A stretch of DNA of 38,900 nucleotides from Magnetococcales bacterium (GTDB lineage: Bacteria > Pseudomonadota > Magnetococcia > Magnetococcales > JADFWU01): contig JADFWU010000031.1 of NCBI GenBank assembly GCA_015234045.1, positions 1 through 38,900 of the forward strand, in the 5' to 3' direction. Below are positions 17,794 to 26,331 of the stretch, in pieces. A program made the translations under genes and the position numbers. Numbering within the stretch: position 1 is the first letter of the stretch; every line of letters begins with the position of its first letter. The notes beneath the pieces were generated by a model. That model was not told the DNA's origin, did no database searches, and saw nothing but the letters and a program-made list of their open reading frames with translations.

Positions 17794-18358
17794 AGCAATA
17801 TCACACCAATCCTATAAATAAATACACCACGCCCCAAAAAAAACAGCTTAACCCATTCTATCAGTTTGCATGGCGCGTTACTCTGTTCAATTAACGGCGG
17901 ATATCTGCTATTGCCTGGTTTTTCATAGGATTCAATTCCCTATGAAACAGCGCATTGTGCCCTAATCCGTGGCACCGCCTTGTGTTGAATGACAATGGTA
18001 AGTAAGCCGTTGATATGCTCAACCAGGCCACCATCTGTACCTCTTGTGTGGCTTTTTATATTGGTCTTATAGGCTGGTTTGGCGGGCTTGTTTTGTTGGT
18101 TTCTTATTTTGTGGTGCAGCCCTTTGGGGCTTTGTTGAGGGATTTTTTTTGGGGCGTTTGGTCGGCCTTTGGCCTCCGGTTGTGTGGCCCTTTGGGCCAC
18201 GGCGCTACGCATTTTTCGTGCTTTGCACAAAAAATGCTCCGGATGCTGACGCGCCTTTTTACTTTAAAACAGGGCTTTGCCCTGTACGACCCACTGGAAA
18301 GGGTCTTGACCCTTTCCAGACCTATCCCTTTGGTCGCTCGGCCTTTGGCCTCTCTCTT
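17794..18358. other. Gene-free region upstream of the NACHT gene
   Basis: Contains the 5' region of the NACHT gene (17794 to about 17950, AT-rich near the start, no convincing promoter boxes) and then hairpin-cluster copy B. Extra CC-AAA-GG style hairpins flank the copy at 18118-18131 and 18340-18350. Open frames in this stretch are low-complexity readings of the hairpins and I reject them as genes. Confidence 0.6.
18141..18328 (-). repeat. Hairpin-cluster element, copy B
   Basis: Read on the minus strand it begins about 30 bp after the stop of the ABC permease and aligns along its length with copy A (13959-14146). Stems: 18294-18319, 18269-18285, 18201-18255 (outer) with 18209-18237 (inner), 18184-18200 and 18164-18174. 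Versus copy A, paired positions change together: hairpin 1 C-G to T-A, hairpin 3 GCCC/GGGC to GTGC/GCAC, hairpin 4 GTGATCC/GGATCAC to GTGGCCC/GGGCCAC. The AAA loops and the spacers are largely conserved. It may also end the permease transcript. Confidence 0.85.
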
Positions 18359-20422
18359 CTACCGTCCTGCATTCAAATCCGAATGCAATAAATCCGATGG
18401 CGTCGTTCCCGGTCTCAACGGCAACTTCAAACCCAACAAAAACGCAACAACCATAACCACCATAAACACAGCACCAATGGTCACCATCACCTCCCAAAAC
18501 GGCAAAGGCAATACCTCCAATCCATGCCCCGGCGGTAACCGGTCCTGATACTCAGTCAAAATCTGATCAAACCCACGCTCTAAAAAGTGACGCAACAACG
18601 GCACAAGACCAAAAATCGTAATCAATGCCGCCGCTAACGTAGCCCAACCCAACTGAACCAATAACTTAGCGTGCAAAGTCAACCAAGTAAAACCATGGCT
18701 CAATAAAATACCGTAATGATTCCGGCGATGATCAACTAACGTGCCAATCTGAGCAAATAATAACGTAGAAAGCAACGCAATGAACGTGATCGCATAAACC
18801 GGAACCATGGTCGCTAAAATGTCACTGAGCAGATTAAAACGGTTCAACGCATCCTGATACATAGGATGAATGTTCAATGCCTGACGACCGTCTGGTGTCC
18901 GAATCGACATCAATGTCTCAATCACATCACTGATGCTGGTAGGATCTCGCGTAAACACATGAATCGCACCAAATGAGTTGCCATAACTCGTCACATCCCA
19001 AGGAACAAATTGCCCGTGCTCATCGCTGGCACTCTCCCAACTCGGACAAAGACTCCCACGCATGGCATCATTGCGCGGTAAACGATGACAGGGCATCCAT
19101 AACCAATTATGGCCGTCATGGTTTAATGTGTCTGGCTGCGCTTTCTCACCATCGCGTTGATCAATAGTGCCGTCAAAACCTTCCTGAGCCGGAGCAGAAA
19201 CCGCCCCACTGGCCGAACGGCCAAAAATCTTCGGTGGCTGACAGCGATCCGTCTGAATCTGTGGTAAACCACTCAAACCCGTCGCGTTGACCTCTTCCTG
19301 TACACACAACGCATATTGAATAATCTGATCCCGTGGATAGGATGGGTCCATCAATCGATCCCATTGATCACGGTCAGAAATACCCTGATTGCCCGGCGCA
19401 AATGTGAGTTCAGATAGATGATGTGCAGCTTGAAGCGCATGATATGTGCTCAATGGAAATAAAAATGCAATCTTCTCCATCGCCGGAATGTGACTCACCC
19501 AAGTGACCTTGAATGGTACTAAATGTTCCTCATGCGATACCGTAGCTTTCAACCATAAAGTCTCCAGCATCGTTAACGAATTCTGCCATAAACGCGGTGG
19601 AAGCTTGTTAAACTCCTCTTTGGATAAGAAAGGCTCCAGTGATTCGCGGTAAGCTCCGTAATCAAATTGCTCGGCGAAGAGATTCTCGCTCAAAATAATC
19701 TCAAGCGGTAAGCCAAGCCATTCAGGCTTTTCTTCAACAGTACCCTGATGTTTCGACTGTAACGTTGGTAAATTTTTACCAAAAATGATATTGGCCGCTT
19801 TGTCAAAAGGTGGTGTGCGCCACCAGGGCAAGTCGTCCTCAATATTGGCCTTCATGCCCGATTTGCCCAACTGCCATAACGGATCATCTGGATAAACCGC
19901 CCAACCCACAAAAGGTGGTGACGATTTCCAAACACTGCTATTGGGCATCTGAACCCGTGGACTGTTGTTGGCTAAACGGCGATAAGGATGTGCTGAAAAA
20001 AGAGGCTCCGGTTCCGCCGCCTGTACACCATGATTCGGTGCCGGTGCAGCCGGCACAGCCGGTTTGCTCAAACGATCCAACTGTTCCAACAGTTGACGCT
20101 GAATGCCCTCGTTGTTCTCCCAATGCGAAGTGACCCAAATCGGAACACCATGTGGACGCAATGTGCCCAATAATGAGTCCGTCAAACGATCCAAAAATCC
20201 TGATCGACTGCCGACTAATAATAACGCCAGACAAATCACCAATGAGAGTAGGAGCGTTAACCACGCAAAGTCACGCCCACCTTCCTCGCAACCAAATGGC
20301 TTGCAGCGAAATGATCGACGAAATGCCGTACTGCCCATGGAAAACCATACCGGCAATAGACGGATTCTTTTCTTGGCCGTGGGCGGTACAACCCCAGCCT
20401 GAGATGAATTTTGTTGGCTCAT
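18359..20422 (-). CDS. FtsX/MacB-like ABC transporter permease
   Basis: An inner-membrane permease of 687 residues. One transmembrane helix lies near the N-terminus (about 50-70), followed by a very large periplasmic domain (about 75-525) and three C-terminal helices (about 535-560, 585-605, 650-675), the last followed by LKLPLRPG. This one-plus-three topology is that of FtsX/LolC/MacB permeases, which act as mechanotransmission or lipoprotein-handling machines rather than classic import channels. The periplasmic domain does not look like a standard MacB domain. Its ATG overlaps the ATPase stop by 4 bp (ATGA). Partners are the ABC ATPase and the VWA protein encoded upstream. The substrate is unknown. 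Confidence 0.85.
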   Translation of the reverse strand: MSQQNSSQAGVVPPTAKKRIRLLPVWFSMGSTAFRRSFRCKPFGCEEGGRDFAWLTLLLSLVICLALLLVGSRSGFLDRLTDSLLGTLRPHGVPIWVTSHWENNEGIQRQLLEQLDRLSKPAVPAAPAPNHGVQAAEPEPLFSAHPYRRLANNSPRVQMPNSSVWKSSPPFVGWAVYPDDPLWQLGKSGMKANIEDDLPWWRTPPFDKAANIIFGKNLPTLQSKHQGTVEEKPEWLGLPLEIILSENLFAEQFDYGAYRESLEPFLSKEEFNKLPPRLWQNSLTMLETLWLKATVSHEEHLVPFKVTWVSHIPAMEKIAFLFPLSTYHALQAAHHLSELTFAPGNQGISDRDQWDRLMDPSYPRDQIIQYALCVQEEVNATGLSGLPQIQTDRCQPPKIFGRSASGAVSAPAQEGFDGTIDQRDGEKAQPDTLNHDGHNWLWMPCHRLPRNDAMRGSLCPSWESASDEHGQFVPWDVTSYGNSFGAIHVFTRDPTSISDVIETLMSIRTPDGRQALNIHPMYQDALNRFNLLSDILATMVPVYAITFIALLSTLLFAQIGTLVDHRRNHYGILLSHGFTWLTLHAKLLVQLGWATLAAALITIFGLVPLLRHFLERGFDQILTEYQDRLPPGHGLEVLPLPFWEVMVTIGAVFMVVMVVAFLLGLKLPLRPGTTPSDLLHSDLNAGR

Positions 20423-21207
20423 AGGTCCAAAGGATTACCTTGATCACGGCCCTGAAGATGACATCGACCATGAGACACAACCAACCGGTGCGTCACACGG
20501 CTATCCAAGGCGTCGGAAAGATGATGAGTCACCCACATGAATAGACGATTGCTCTCTCCAAGCCACTCTTCAACAATAGACATAACCTCTTTACGCGTGG
20601 CCGCGTCCAGGTTGCCTGTAGGCTCATCAGCAAATAGTACACATGGATCGTGGATCATCGCCTGGGCCAAGGCTACACGCTGTAGCTGACCGCCGGATAA
20701 TTCGTTCGGATAGCGTTCGAGAAGTTCAGAAACAGAATCCTCGCCGCCAATCGTACCGCCACCCTGACCGCACAGCAATACCCGGTTTACCATCCGGTAA
20801 ACTTTCTCATCCATCTCGGAATCAGATAAATTGCGCTGTAATGCCAATGGATAGCGTAAATTTTCACCCACTTTGAGATACGGTGAAAGTGTGCTCTTCT
20901 GATGGGCAAAACCAAAATAACTGCGCCGTACTTCTTTCATGGTCAAGCTTGATTTGCTCTTTACTAAACCATGCTGATCAAACGCAGCCGTATGTCCATC
21001 AGGAAAGGTCCATAAAACCTGACCCTCTTTAGGCAGTTTCAAAAATGAGGACAAATAGAGCAGGGTGCTCTTACCACTTCCGCTTCGACCCAAAACCGGC
21101 AGCCGCCCAGAAATGGCCTCCGCATCAATCTCAAGTCGATCTACTTCCAGATTGAACGTTTGTCCCCAGCCAACTTTGCTTGAGTCGATTCGGCAACCCC
21201 AGTTCAA
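20419..21207 (-). CDS. ABC transporter ATPase (LolD/MacB type)
   Basis: Cytoplasmic ATPase of 262 residues that powers the overlapping permease. Walker A is GRSGSGKS, the Q-loop region is FGFAHQKS, the signature is LSGGQLQRVALAQAM, Walker B is CVLFADEPTGNLD and the H-loop is VTHH. The GNLD extension after Walker B is typical of the LolD/MacB/FtsE group. The start is TTG at 21207, overlapping the stop of the VWA gene in a TTGA; AAAGGA lies about 8 nt upstream, which supports this unusual start and tight translational coupling. A short insertion occurs between the Q-loop and signature (GQGGGTIGGEDS). Confidence 0.92.
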   Translation of the reverse strand: MNWGCRIDSSKVGWGQTFNLEVDRLEIDAEAISGRLPVLGRSGSGKSTLLYLSSFLKLPKEGQVLWTFPDGHTAAFDQHGLVKSKSSLTMKEVRRSYFGFAHQKSTLSPYLKVGENLRYPLALQRNLSDSEMDEKVYRMVNRVLLCGQGGGTIGGEDSVSELLERYPNELSGGQLQRVALAQAMIHDPCVLFADEPTGNLDAATRKEVMSIVEEWLGESNRLFMWVTHHLSDALDSRVTHRLVVSHGRCHLQGRDQGNPLDL

Positions 21208-23867
21208 GGCAGATATTCCTTTGGAATCCAGTAACCACGCCGTCCACCAAATGAGTGTGATAGACGATACTCTTTATTAGGACCAAGTGGCTCCGCTTCA
21301 ATGGTACTCAAAATGCGCGGTAATGCCCGACCATTGGATGTAGCGTCAGGACAACGGGCTGGACTGTAAAAGCCCACTTTGAATACCGGTCGCGTAAAGT
21401 TGCGCTCAACCACTTCCAGCATCTCTTTTGAACGAATCGCCCAAAGTGCCAAGCGTCGTAACTCACAATTTGGCACCGCCTGAATGGTCATGCCTGCTTT
21501 GTCCAGAATCGGTTGCTGTTTGTTGTTTACCACAATTAAATGATTGCTATCGTCCCGAGCAACACGATTGGCCGAAATGGCCGCAACCTTGTAACTCAAT
21601 AATGGACTGTGACGACGAACCGGCAATCCACCACGACGCTGTGCATATTCCGCCGGCGTTTCACCCGATACATCAATCGGTGGCTTGCGAATCTCCTGCT
21701 GTAGACCCAATACCAATGCACTGATCAAAGCACGCCGTAACTGTTGCTCCGGTAACTCGTAATAGCCTTCAAAGCCACGCAAAATCCGAATCCACGAAGA
21801 AAGCGCACTGGATGAAATCCATAGCTCCTCAACGATATCGTCATTGGCTTCAATATAGCCAACCTGCGTGGTGTCAAACACCTGATCCCGGCAGTTTTTC
21901 ACATCTTTGCCACAGGCATCATGTTCCAAGACATGCCAAAATACACCCGGAATATCAACACGCTCACGGCGTAAACGATCAATAACCTGACTGAGCGCCT
22001 TACCACCGCGAACATCCAAAATGATCTCATTGATCAGTGTGCTACTGGCAAACTTGCCTACCGTCTGAACCAGTCTTGCCACCAACTTCTCTTCACCCAT
22101 GCGGAAGAAATGATCGTCCACATTGGAATCCGATGGCAAACTGTCACTCAACAAGCTGCGTGCCTGTGTCTCAAACTTCCGATACGCACGCATATAGGCT
22201 GTTGGATGCTTGGCCTGATCCTTACGGTTAGGCGTTTGAATAAAAAAGCTGATAACGTTGTTGCCCTTAACGCCCGGTGTGTCACCACCTAACAGCAATC
22301 GCGCCAAATCACCACGTGTTGTCGGGTTGCCATACTTATCAATGGAACGCGCACGACCATCCTCAAGAATGACTGTCTGACGACGCTTAAAACCATGGTC
22401 GCCAATCACAAACAAGAGCTTCAAATTTTCAGGACAGGAAACAATATCCTTCTGTAGCGTCTGAACCAGACCGCCATACATGTTCTCTTCGTAGTCGTCC
22501 TGATCATCCGCCGTGGACTGAACCTGAGCAATCTCTCGCTCAAAATCTTCATAAGCAGCAGTCCGAGACGCAGCATTCATCTCGCACATGTCCGGCAAAG
22601 GAAAACCTTCACCAACTCCTAAACCAGGACCAGAAGTAACCACCTTGTCGGCATAAGGATCACGATATACCCGAAAACCAAACCGAAATTCCGTCTCATC
22701 AAAGCCCGGCGTACTTTTCAGTGTGGCGATGATCTCTTGAATCACACCGCGCTTCTCAATATTACCGCGCACCGCATCAATAACCGCATCCATACTGGCC
22801 GTTGCATCCAGTAGGAAGAATACATCAACCTTCTTCTTGGCGGAAAGCGATTCAAGGGAATCCAACTGTTCAGGAATAATCTGACGTGCTAAATCAGACG
22901 AAATAGCAAACTTGCCGTTGCCCAACGCACGACCCACCAAACCCGGTTGCGCCAGCGCGACTTTATAGAACAAACGTTGATCGCTGTTCTTGTCCGCCAA
23001 ATCTTCAGGACGAACATGTTTGTCATTCTTGTCCACCAAGTCCAACACCGGAATACGCGATGGACTCTTGAACCAGGCATTGCCACCCTTAACAGGATTA
23101 CACGCTTCAGGATTCTGTGACACCGCATCCTTCAAACGCGAATACGCACAGATGGTGCCTGCATCATCGCCATAAGGCGATTTGATATGCTCGGCAGGAC
23201 GCAAACCAAACGCATTGTTCCAGCGAAAGCCATTGGATTTTTTAACCCAACCCAGCAGCATATCGCCCTCTTCCAGGCGGTACCGATCAGCCAATAAAAC
23301 AGACTGCTCACGCTCATCAAACACAAAATACATCTGGAAACGCGCTGCACCTTCGATGCATGCCTTCCCATCAACACAGCCTACCAATTCAGGATCACGA
23401 TAGACCGAAACCATTGGTTCGGACTGGTCCTGTTGACGCGCTGTAATATCTGTTTTAATAAAGAATTTTATTTCGAGACCCGTATCGCTTTTAATCGGCA
23501 GATTGCGACAGAGTAAATTTTCCTTATCAGCCCAACCGGTCTGTGATTTACCACCACGACCCGGCAGAGTTCGGAGTTGAACCCGTTTGCCTTTCTCCGA
23601 AAGAATTTCCGCCTGTAGATTAAACGGCAACTGAGCAGCGATCTTGCGCGTCTCAGCGTCAGCATGTAACGGCGTGTGATGACGCAATACACGTGCGACA
23701 CCAGCCCATTTCAAGCTGTTGTTATGATAGAAATTACTGAAATCAAACTCCGCGCAGGATCCCGGTGATGCCTGTACGTTCTCGGTGGAAACCAATAACG
23801 CCATGCACACCAGAAAACTGGTCACAATTTGAAGCGGTAATCGACGAAAATCCATAAAGGAAAACAT
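21204..23867 (-). CDS. Exported von Willebrand factor A protein with SH3-like domain
   Basis: A predicted periplasmic protein of 887 residues from ATG 23867, chosen because GAGGG lies 8 nt upstream; the frame is also open to a TTG at 23882. The signal peptide ends near ENVQA. A bacterial-SH3-like segment follows (about 50-120, ending near QTGWADKENLLC). A VWA domain begins near residue 347 with VFFLLDATASMDAV, where DATAS is the DxSxS-type MIDAS motif, and continues with FGFRVYRDP and LLFVIGDHG. The C-terminal 300 residues show no recognised domain. Many cysteines suggest disulfides in the periplasm. It overlaps the ABC ATPase gene by 4 bp, so it probably works with that transporter, perhaps as a metal-dependent binding or scaffold subunit. 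Confidence 0.83.
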   Translation of the reverse strand: MFSFMDFRRLPLQIVTSFLVCMALLVSTENVQASPGSCAEFDFSNFYHNNSLKWAGVARVLRHHTPLHADAETRKIAAQLPFNLQAEILSEKGKRVQLRTLPGRGGKSQTGWADKENLLCRNLPIKSDTGLEIKFFIKTDITARQQDQSEPMVSVYRDPELVGCVDGKACIEGAARFQMYFVFDEREQSVLLADRYRLEEGDMLLGWVKKSNGFRWNNAFGLRPAEHIKSPYGDDAGTICAYSRLKDAVSQNPEACNPVKGGNAWFKSPSRIPVLDLVDKNDKHVRPEDLADKNSDQRLFYKVALAQPGLVGRALGNGKFAISSDLARQIIPEQLDSLESLSAKKKVDVFFLLDATASMDAVIDAVRGNIEKRGVIQEIIATLKSTPGFDETEFRFGFRVYRDPYADKVVTSGPGLGVGEGFPLPDMCEMNAASRTAAYEDFEREIAQVQSTADDQDDYEENMYGGLVQTLQKDIVSCPENLKLLFVIGDHGFKRRQTVILEDGRARSIDKYGNPTTRGDLARLLLGGDTPGVKGNNVISFFIQTPNRKDQAKHPTAYMRAYRKFETQARSLLSDSLPSDSNVDDHFFRMGEEKLVARLVQTVGKFASSTLINEIILDVRGGKALSQVIDRLRRERVDIPGVFWHVLEHDACGKDVKNCRDQVFDTTQVGYIEANDDIVEELWISSSALSSWIRILRGFEGYYELPEQQLRRALISALVLGLQQEIRKPPIDVSGETPAEYAQRRGGLPVRRHSPLLSYKVAAISANRVARDDSNHLIVVNNKQQPILDKAGMTIQAVPNCELRRLALWAIRSKEMLEVVERNFTRPVFKVGFYSPARCPDATSNGRALPRILSTIEAEPLGPNKEYRLSHSFGGRRGYWIPKEYLP

Positions 23868-24027
23868 GGAACAAGCCCTCAAGCTTCAACTCAGCCTACC
23901 GAACAAGACGCAAACTATGAACAGTTTACTATTCGGTTTTGACGGCATTGTCCGTATAAATGGCCTCTGAGGCAACAGTTTACAATTCTAACGGTGAAGA
24001 AATACGATTTGATCGCACATACGGCAG

Positions 24028-25290
24028 CTAGGGTTGAGTAGTACCAACCTCATGAACCAGGCGAAATCCAGCAACCGAAATCATTGCAGGCATGCAGGTT
24101 TCTCGACTTGTCACTGACACTGCAACCCAATCATCTTCACCGATTAAATAGTAGCCATTGTCACATGGTGAACTGGACCATTCAGGCACACCACGCAACA
24201 GTTTTTCAGGCCGTTCATCCTCGGCAACACCTTGACTATAGATGACCGTAGCACCCCACTGAAGTCGGCTCGGCAAGGCAAAAGCACAGCCGGTCAGTTC
24301 GCTCAACCAGGTTGCATAGTCACTGGCCGCTTCCCAAGAGATGCCGCGCACGGATTTAGAGTTGGCATCATTACGATTCCAATGTAGACCAATACGCATC
24401 AGTAGATCATTTTTGTCAGGACTATCAGGCAGACTCTGAACATGATCTACATATTTTTTGAACTGTTTTGAGCTAACTTCATCTTTTTGAATGACAAACG
24501 GTGTGTCAATATCAATATAATTCAAACGATGTGCCTGTAAAAATAGTGCCGGATCAGAAGCTGAATCCAGCCCCGACAGATCATAACGCCCTGCCGGTAT
24601 CATGAATAACTCAACCTGAGTTTCACGGAGCGATTCTGGCTGGCAAGCAGGTGTTAACGTGATAGCACTGCTCTCCTTAACCGGTGCCATGACCTGTGCT
24701 TTTGTCTCACTCTCTCTTGGTTCAGGTCGAGAGTGAGGTTTTGATTCCGCCTTTGTCGTCAGTTCATTAAGTTCTGAAAGATCAGGAATATCAATGTTAT
24801 CCGTAACATTTTCCGGGGCAGCAGGAAGTGAATTGGATTCCGTTGTATCAGGCATTTCTTCAGCGGTCACCTCAGGTGCAGGTGATAGTATGTTCTCATT
24901 GGCCGCACTCGGCTCTGGAATAGGTTCAGCAATCTCAGAAAGCGGGCTCACAGGCGTATTCGGCACTGTGTCCAAAGTGGAAAGAGAGCTGTTGAGCGTT
25001 TGAACCGGTGTTGTGTTTTGTTTGACATCCGAGTTGCGTTTGGCAATAGATGGTGTTGTCGATGGTTCATCAGGCTGGTTAACCAAGGTCCAGCCGATCC
25101 AAAGAACCAGAGCAACTATAATGAGATGAACGAATCGATTACGCCCTGGACCACTGTTTGAACGCCGTTTATGACGATGGCCACGTGTGGTCAATGGTTC
25201 AGGTTTAGGCGGCGGCTGTTCTTCAACCACAGGTTGTGGTTTTGAGGGAGCAGCCTGGCCTGGCCGTTTTTCTGGGATTTTGATATCCAA
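24028..25290 (-). CDS. Membrane-anchored FGE/SUMF1-like (formylglycine-generating-enzyme fold) protein
   Basis: A 420-residue protein with a proline-rich cytoplasmic tail (1-50), one transmembrane helix (about 53-71), a long Ser/Thr/Pro/Glu linker (72-215) and a C-terminal FGE-sulfatase-like domain (about 225-415). Family hallmarks are the FVIQKDEVSSKQFKKYV start, VRGISWEAASDYATWLSELTG, FALPSRLQWG and the final AGFRLVHE. The paired catalytic cysteines of true formylglycine-generating enzymes are not evident, since only C399 lies near the expected site, so it may be a binding domain. An in-frame TAA two codons upstream leaves TTG 25290 as the first start, with no clear ribosome site. It lies 160 bp upstream of the VWA-ABC genes on the same strand and may belong with them. 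Confidence 0.75.
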   Translation of the reverse strand: MDIKIPEKRPGQAAPSKPQPVVEEQPPPKPEPLTTRGHRHKRRSNSGPGRNRFVHLIIVALVLWIGWTLVNQPDEPSTTPSIAKRNSDVKQNTTPVQTLNSSLSTLDTVPNTPVSPLSEIAEPIPEPSAANENILSPAPEVTAEEMPDTTESNSLPAAPENVTDNIDIPDLSELNELTTKAESKPHSRPEPRESETKAQVMAPVKESSAITLTPACQPESLRETQVELFMIPAGRYDLSGLDSASDPALFLQAHRLNYIDIDTPFVIQKDEVSSKQFKKYVDHVQSLPDSPDKNDLLMRIGLHWNRNDANSKSVRGISWEAASDYATWLSELTGCAFALPSRLQWGATVIYSQGVAEDERPEKLLRGVPEWSSSPCDNGYYLIGEDDWVAVSVTSRETCMPAMISVAGFRLVHEVGTTQP

Positions 25291-25736
25291 AGGTGGTTAC
25301 CGTTTAGATACAGATAGATGAATATAAAAGGGTGCCATTATAAATGCAGCCTTGGTATGAGGTTGTTTACATCTTATGTCGGTGGGCGGTAATGACACAA
25401 TGCTGATCAATAAATAATTTAAGCATCTCGGAATAAATCAATCCTCCATTCGCACACATAGACGCTCTTAGCACGGTGTGATGCAGTACTTGCTCATTTT
25501 GCTGGAAGAGCGTACGACACGCCACTTGGCCTGATCCTCGTTGATGATCGTACATCAGATTGCATCAAATTAGCGCAGATGTCACACTGTAAATAATGAG
25601 AGTAACTCTTCGGAATCATCGCCCTGATTAATTGACTGTCAGGTCCACTTGTTAGCGTCCAATTTGGAATACGCTATTCTTTTTAAATAAGAATATCCGT
25701 GCTTCTAAACAGGCTCTTGAGGTTGAAAATGGTATT
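25291..25736. other. Divergent intergenic region with a palindrome
   Basis: Separates the FGE-like gene (minus) from the small acidic-protein gene (plus) and should hold both promoters. A palindrome of TATTCTT (25675-25681) and AAGAATA (25689-25695) around an AT centre lies about 40 bp before the small gene and may be an operator. A three-codon leader frame (25729-25740) overlaps the start of that gene. A 62-residue minus-strand frame (25367-25555) has no family likeness and I do not call it. Confidence 0.45.
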
Positions 25737-25982
25737 ATGAGTGTGTTTGATCGACTGTTGGAGTCGTTGCGTCACAAACCTCTGACGGAACTTGAAGATT
25801 TGGCAAAATCCAGTGATTTTGAGCTTCCAGAGTTCGAACTGGATGAAGCCGAACGTGAACTTACCGAAGATGAAATGATCGATTTTATCGCTGATCTCCC
25901 CACTAAAGAGCGTAACTTCTTCATAAATGAACTGCGTCGTGAAGAGGAAGCTTATCTAAAAGGTGACGTGATCGAGGAGTAG
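25737..25982 (+). CDS. Small acidic protein of unknown function
   Basis: 81 residues, strongly acidic and predicted helical: SVFDRLLESLRHKPL, then an acidic stretch (DFELPEFELDEAERELTEDEM) and an amphipathic C-terminal part. No signal peptide, membrane helix or metal motif is present. I do not recognise a family. The frame contains no start codon between an in-frame TAG at 25653 and ATG 25737. The nearest Shine-Dalgarno-like GAGG (25719-25722) is 14 nt away but well placed for a mini-ORF at 25729 whose TGA overlaps this ATG. Regular codon use and composition suggest a real gene, perhaps an adaptor or antirepressor. Confidence 0.6.
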   Translation: MSVFDRLLESLRHKPLTELEDLAKSSDFELPEFELDEAERELTEDEMIDFIADLPTKERNFFINELRREEEAYLKGDVIEE

Positions 25983-26331
25983 TCCTGAGTGTCAAGGACT
26001 TCTTGCATAGATTCTTCATTTGGGAAGGTGGTCTTTCCCATCTGCTAACAAAATGTTTAGTTTCGCTTTTCCCTTCTCTGATAGTATTCGCTGGTATCAT
26101 AATTTATTCAAAAAAACTTCATAATATGTAGCTGACAGGGACTGTTGTCCGTCTTATTGTCTTGTGTTAAATTATCAATAAAAACAATTGAGTATGTATT
26201 TTGTTGATGAGAGTGAACTATTTTACATTGAAAAGTATGAATATTGTGTGACACTTTATTGATAGTACAATGGCTAAATGTGAATAAATCTTATCATTAG
26301 TGAACTATTCGTGAAATGCTCTCGTAACCCA
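25983..26331. other. AT-rich intergenic region before the PstS-like gene
   Basis: A hairpin GGGAAG/CTTTCCC around 26025-26042 could end the small-gene transcript but lacks a T-run. A possible promoter for the downstream gene is TTGTGT (26244-26249), 16 bp, TACAAT (26266-26271). I see no Pho-box repeat and no gene. Confidence 0.4.

Noticed and set aside
18015-18548. Plus-strand open frames over the hairpin cluster and permease end
   Set aside because: Low-complexity translation of hairpins. The frame runs antisense into the permease gene and has no family likeness.
25367-25555. 62-codon minus-strand frame in the divergent intergenic region
   Set aside because: No ribosome site, no family features, and it occupies the expected promoter region.
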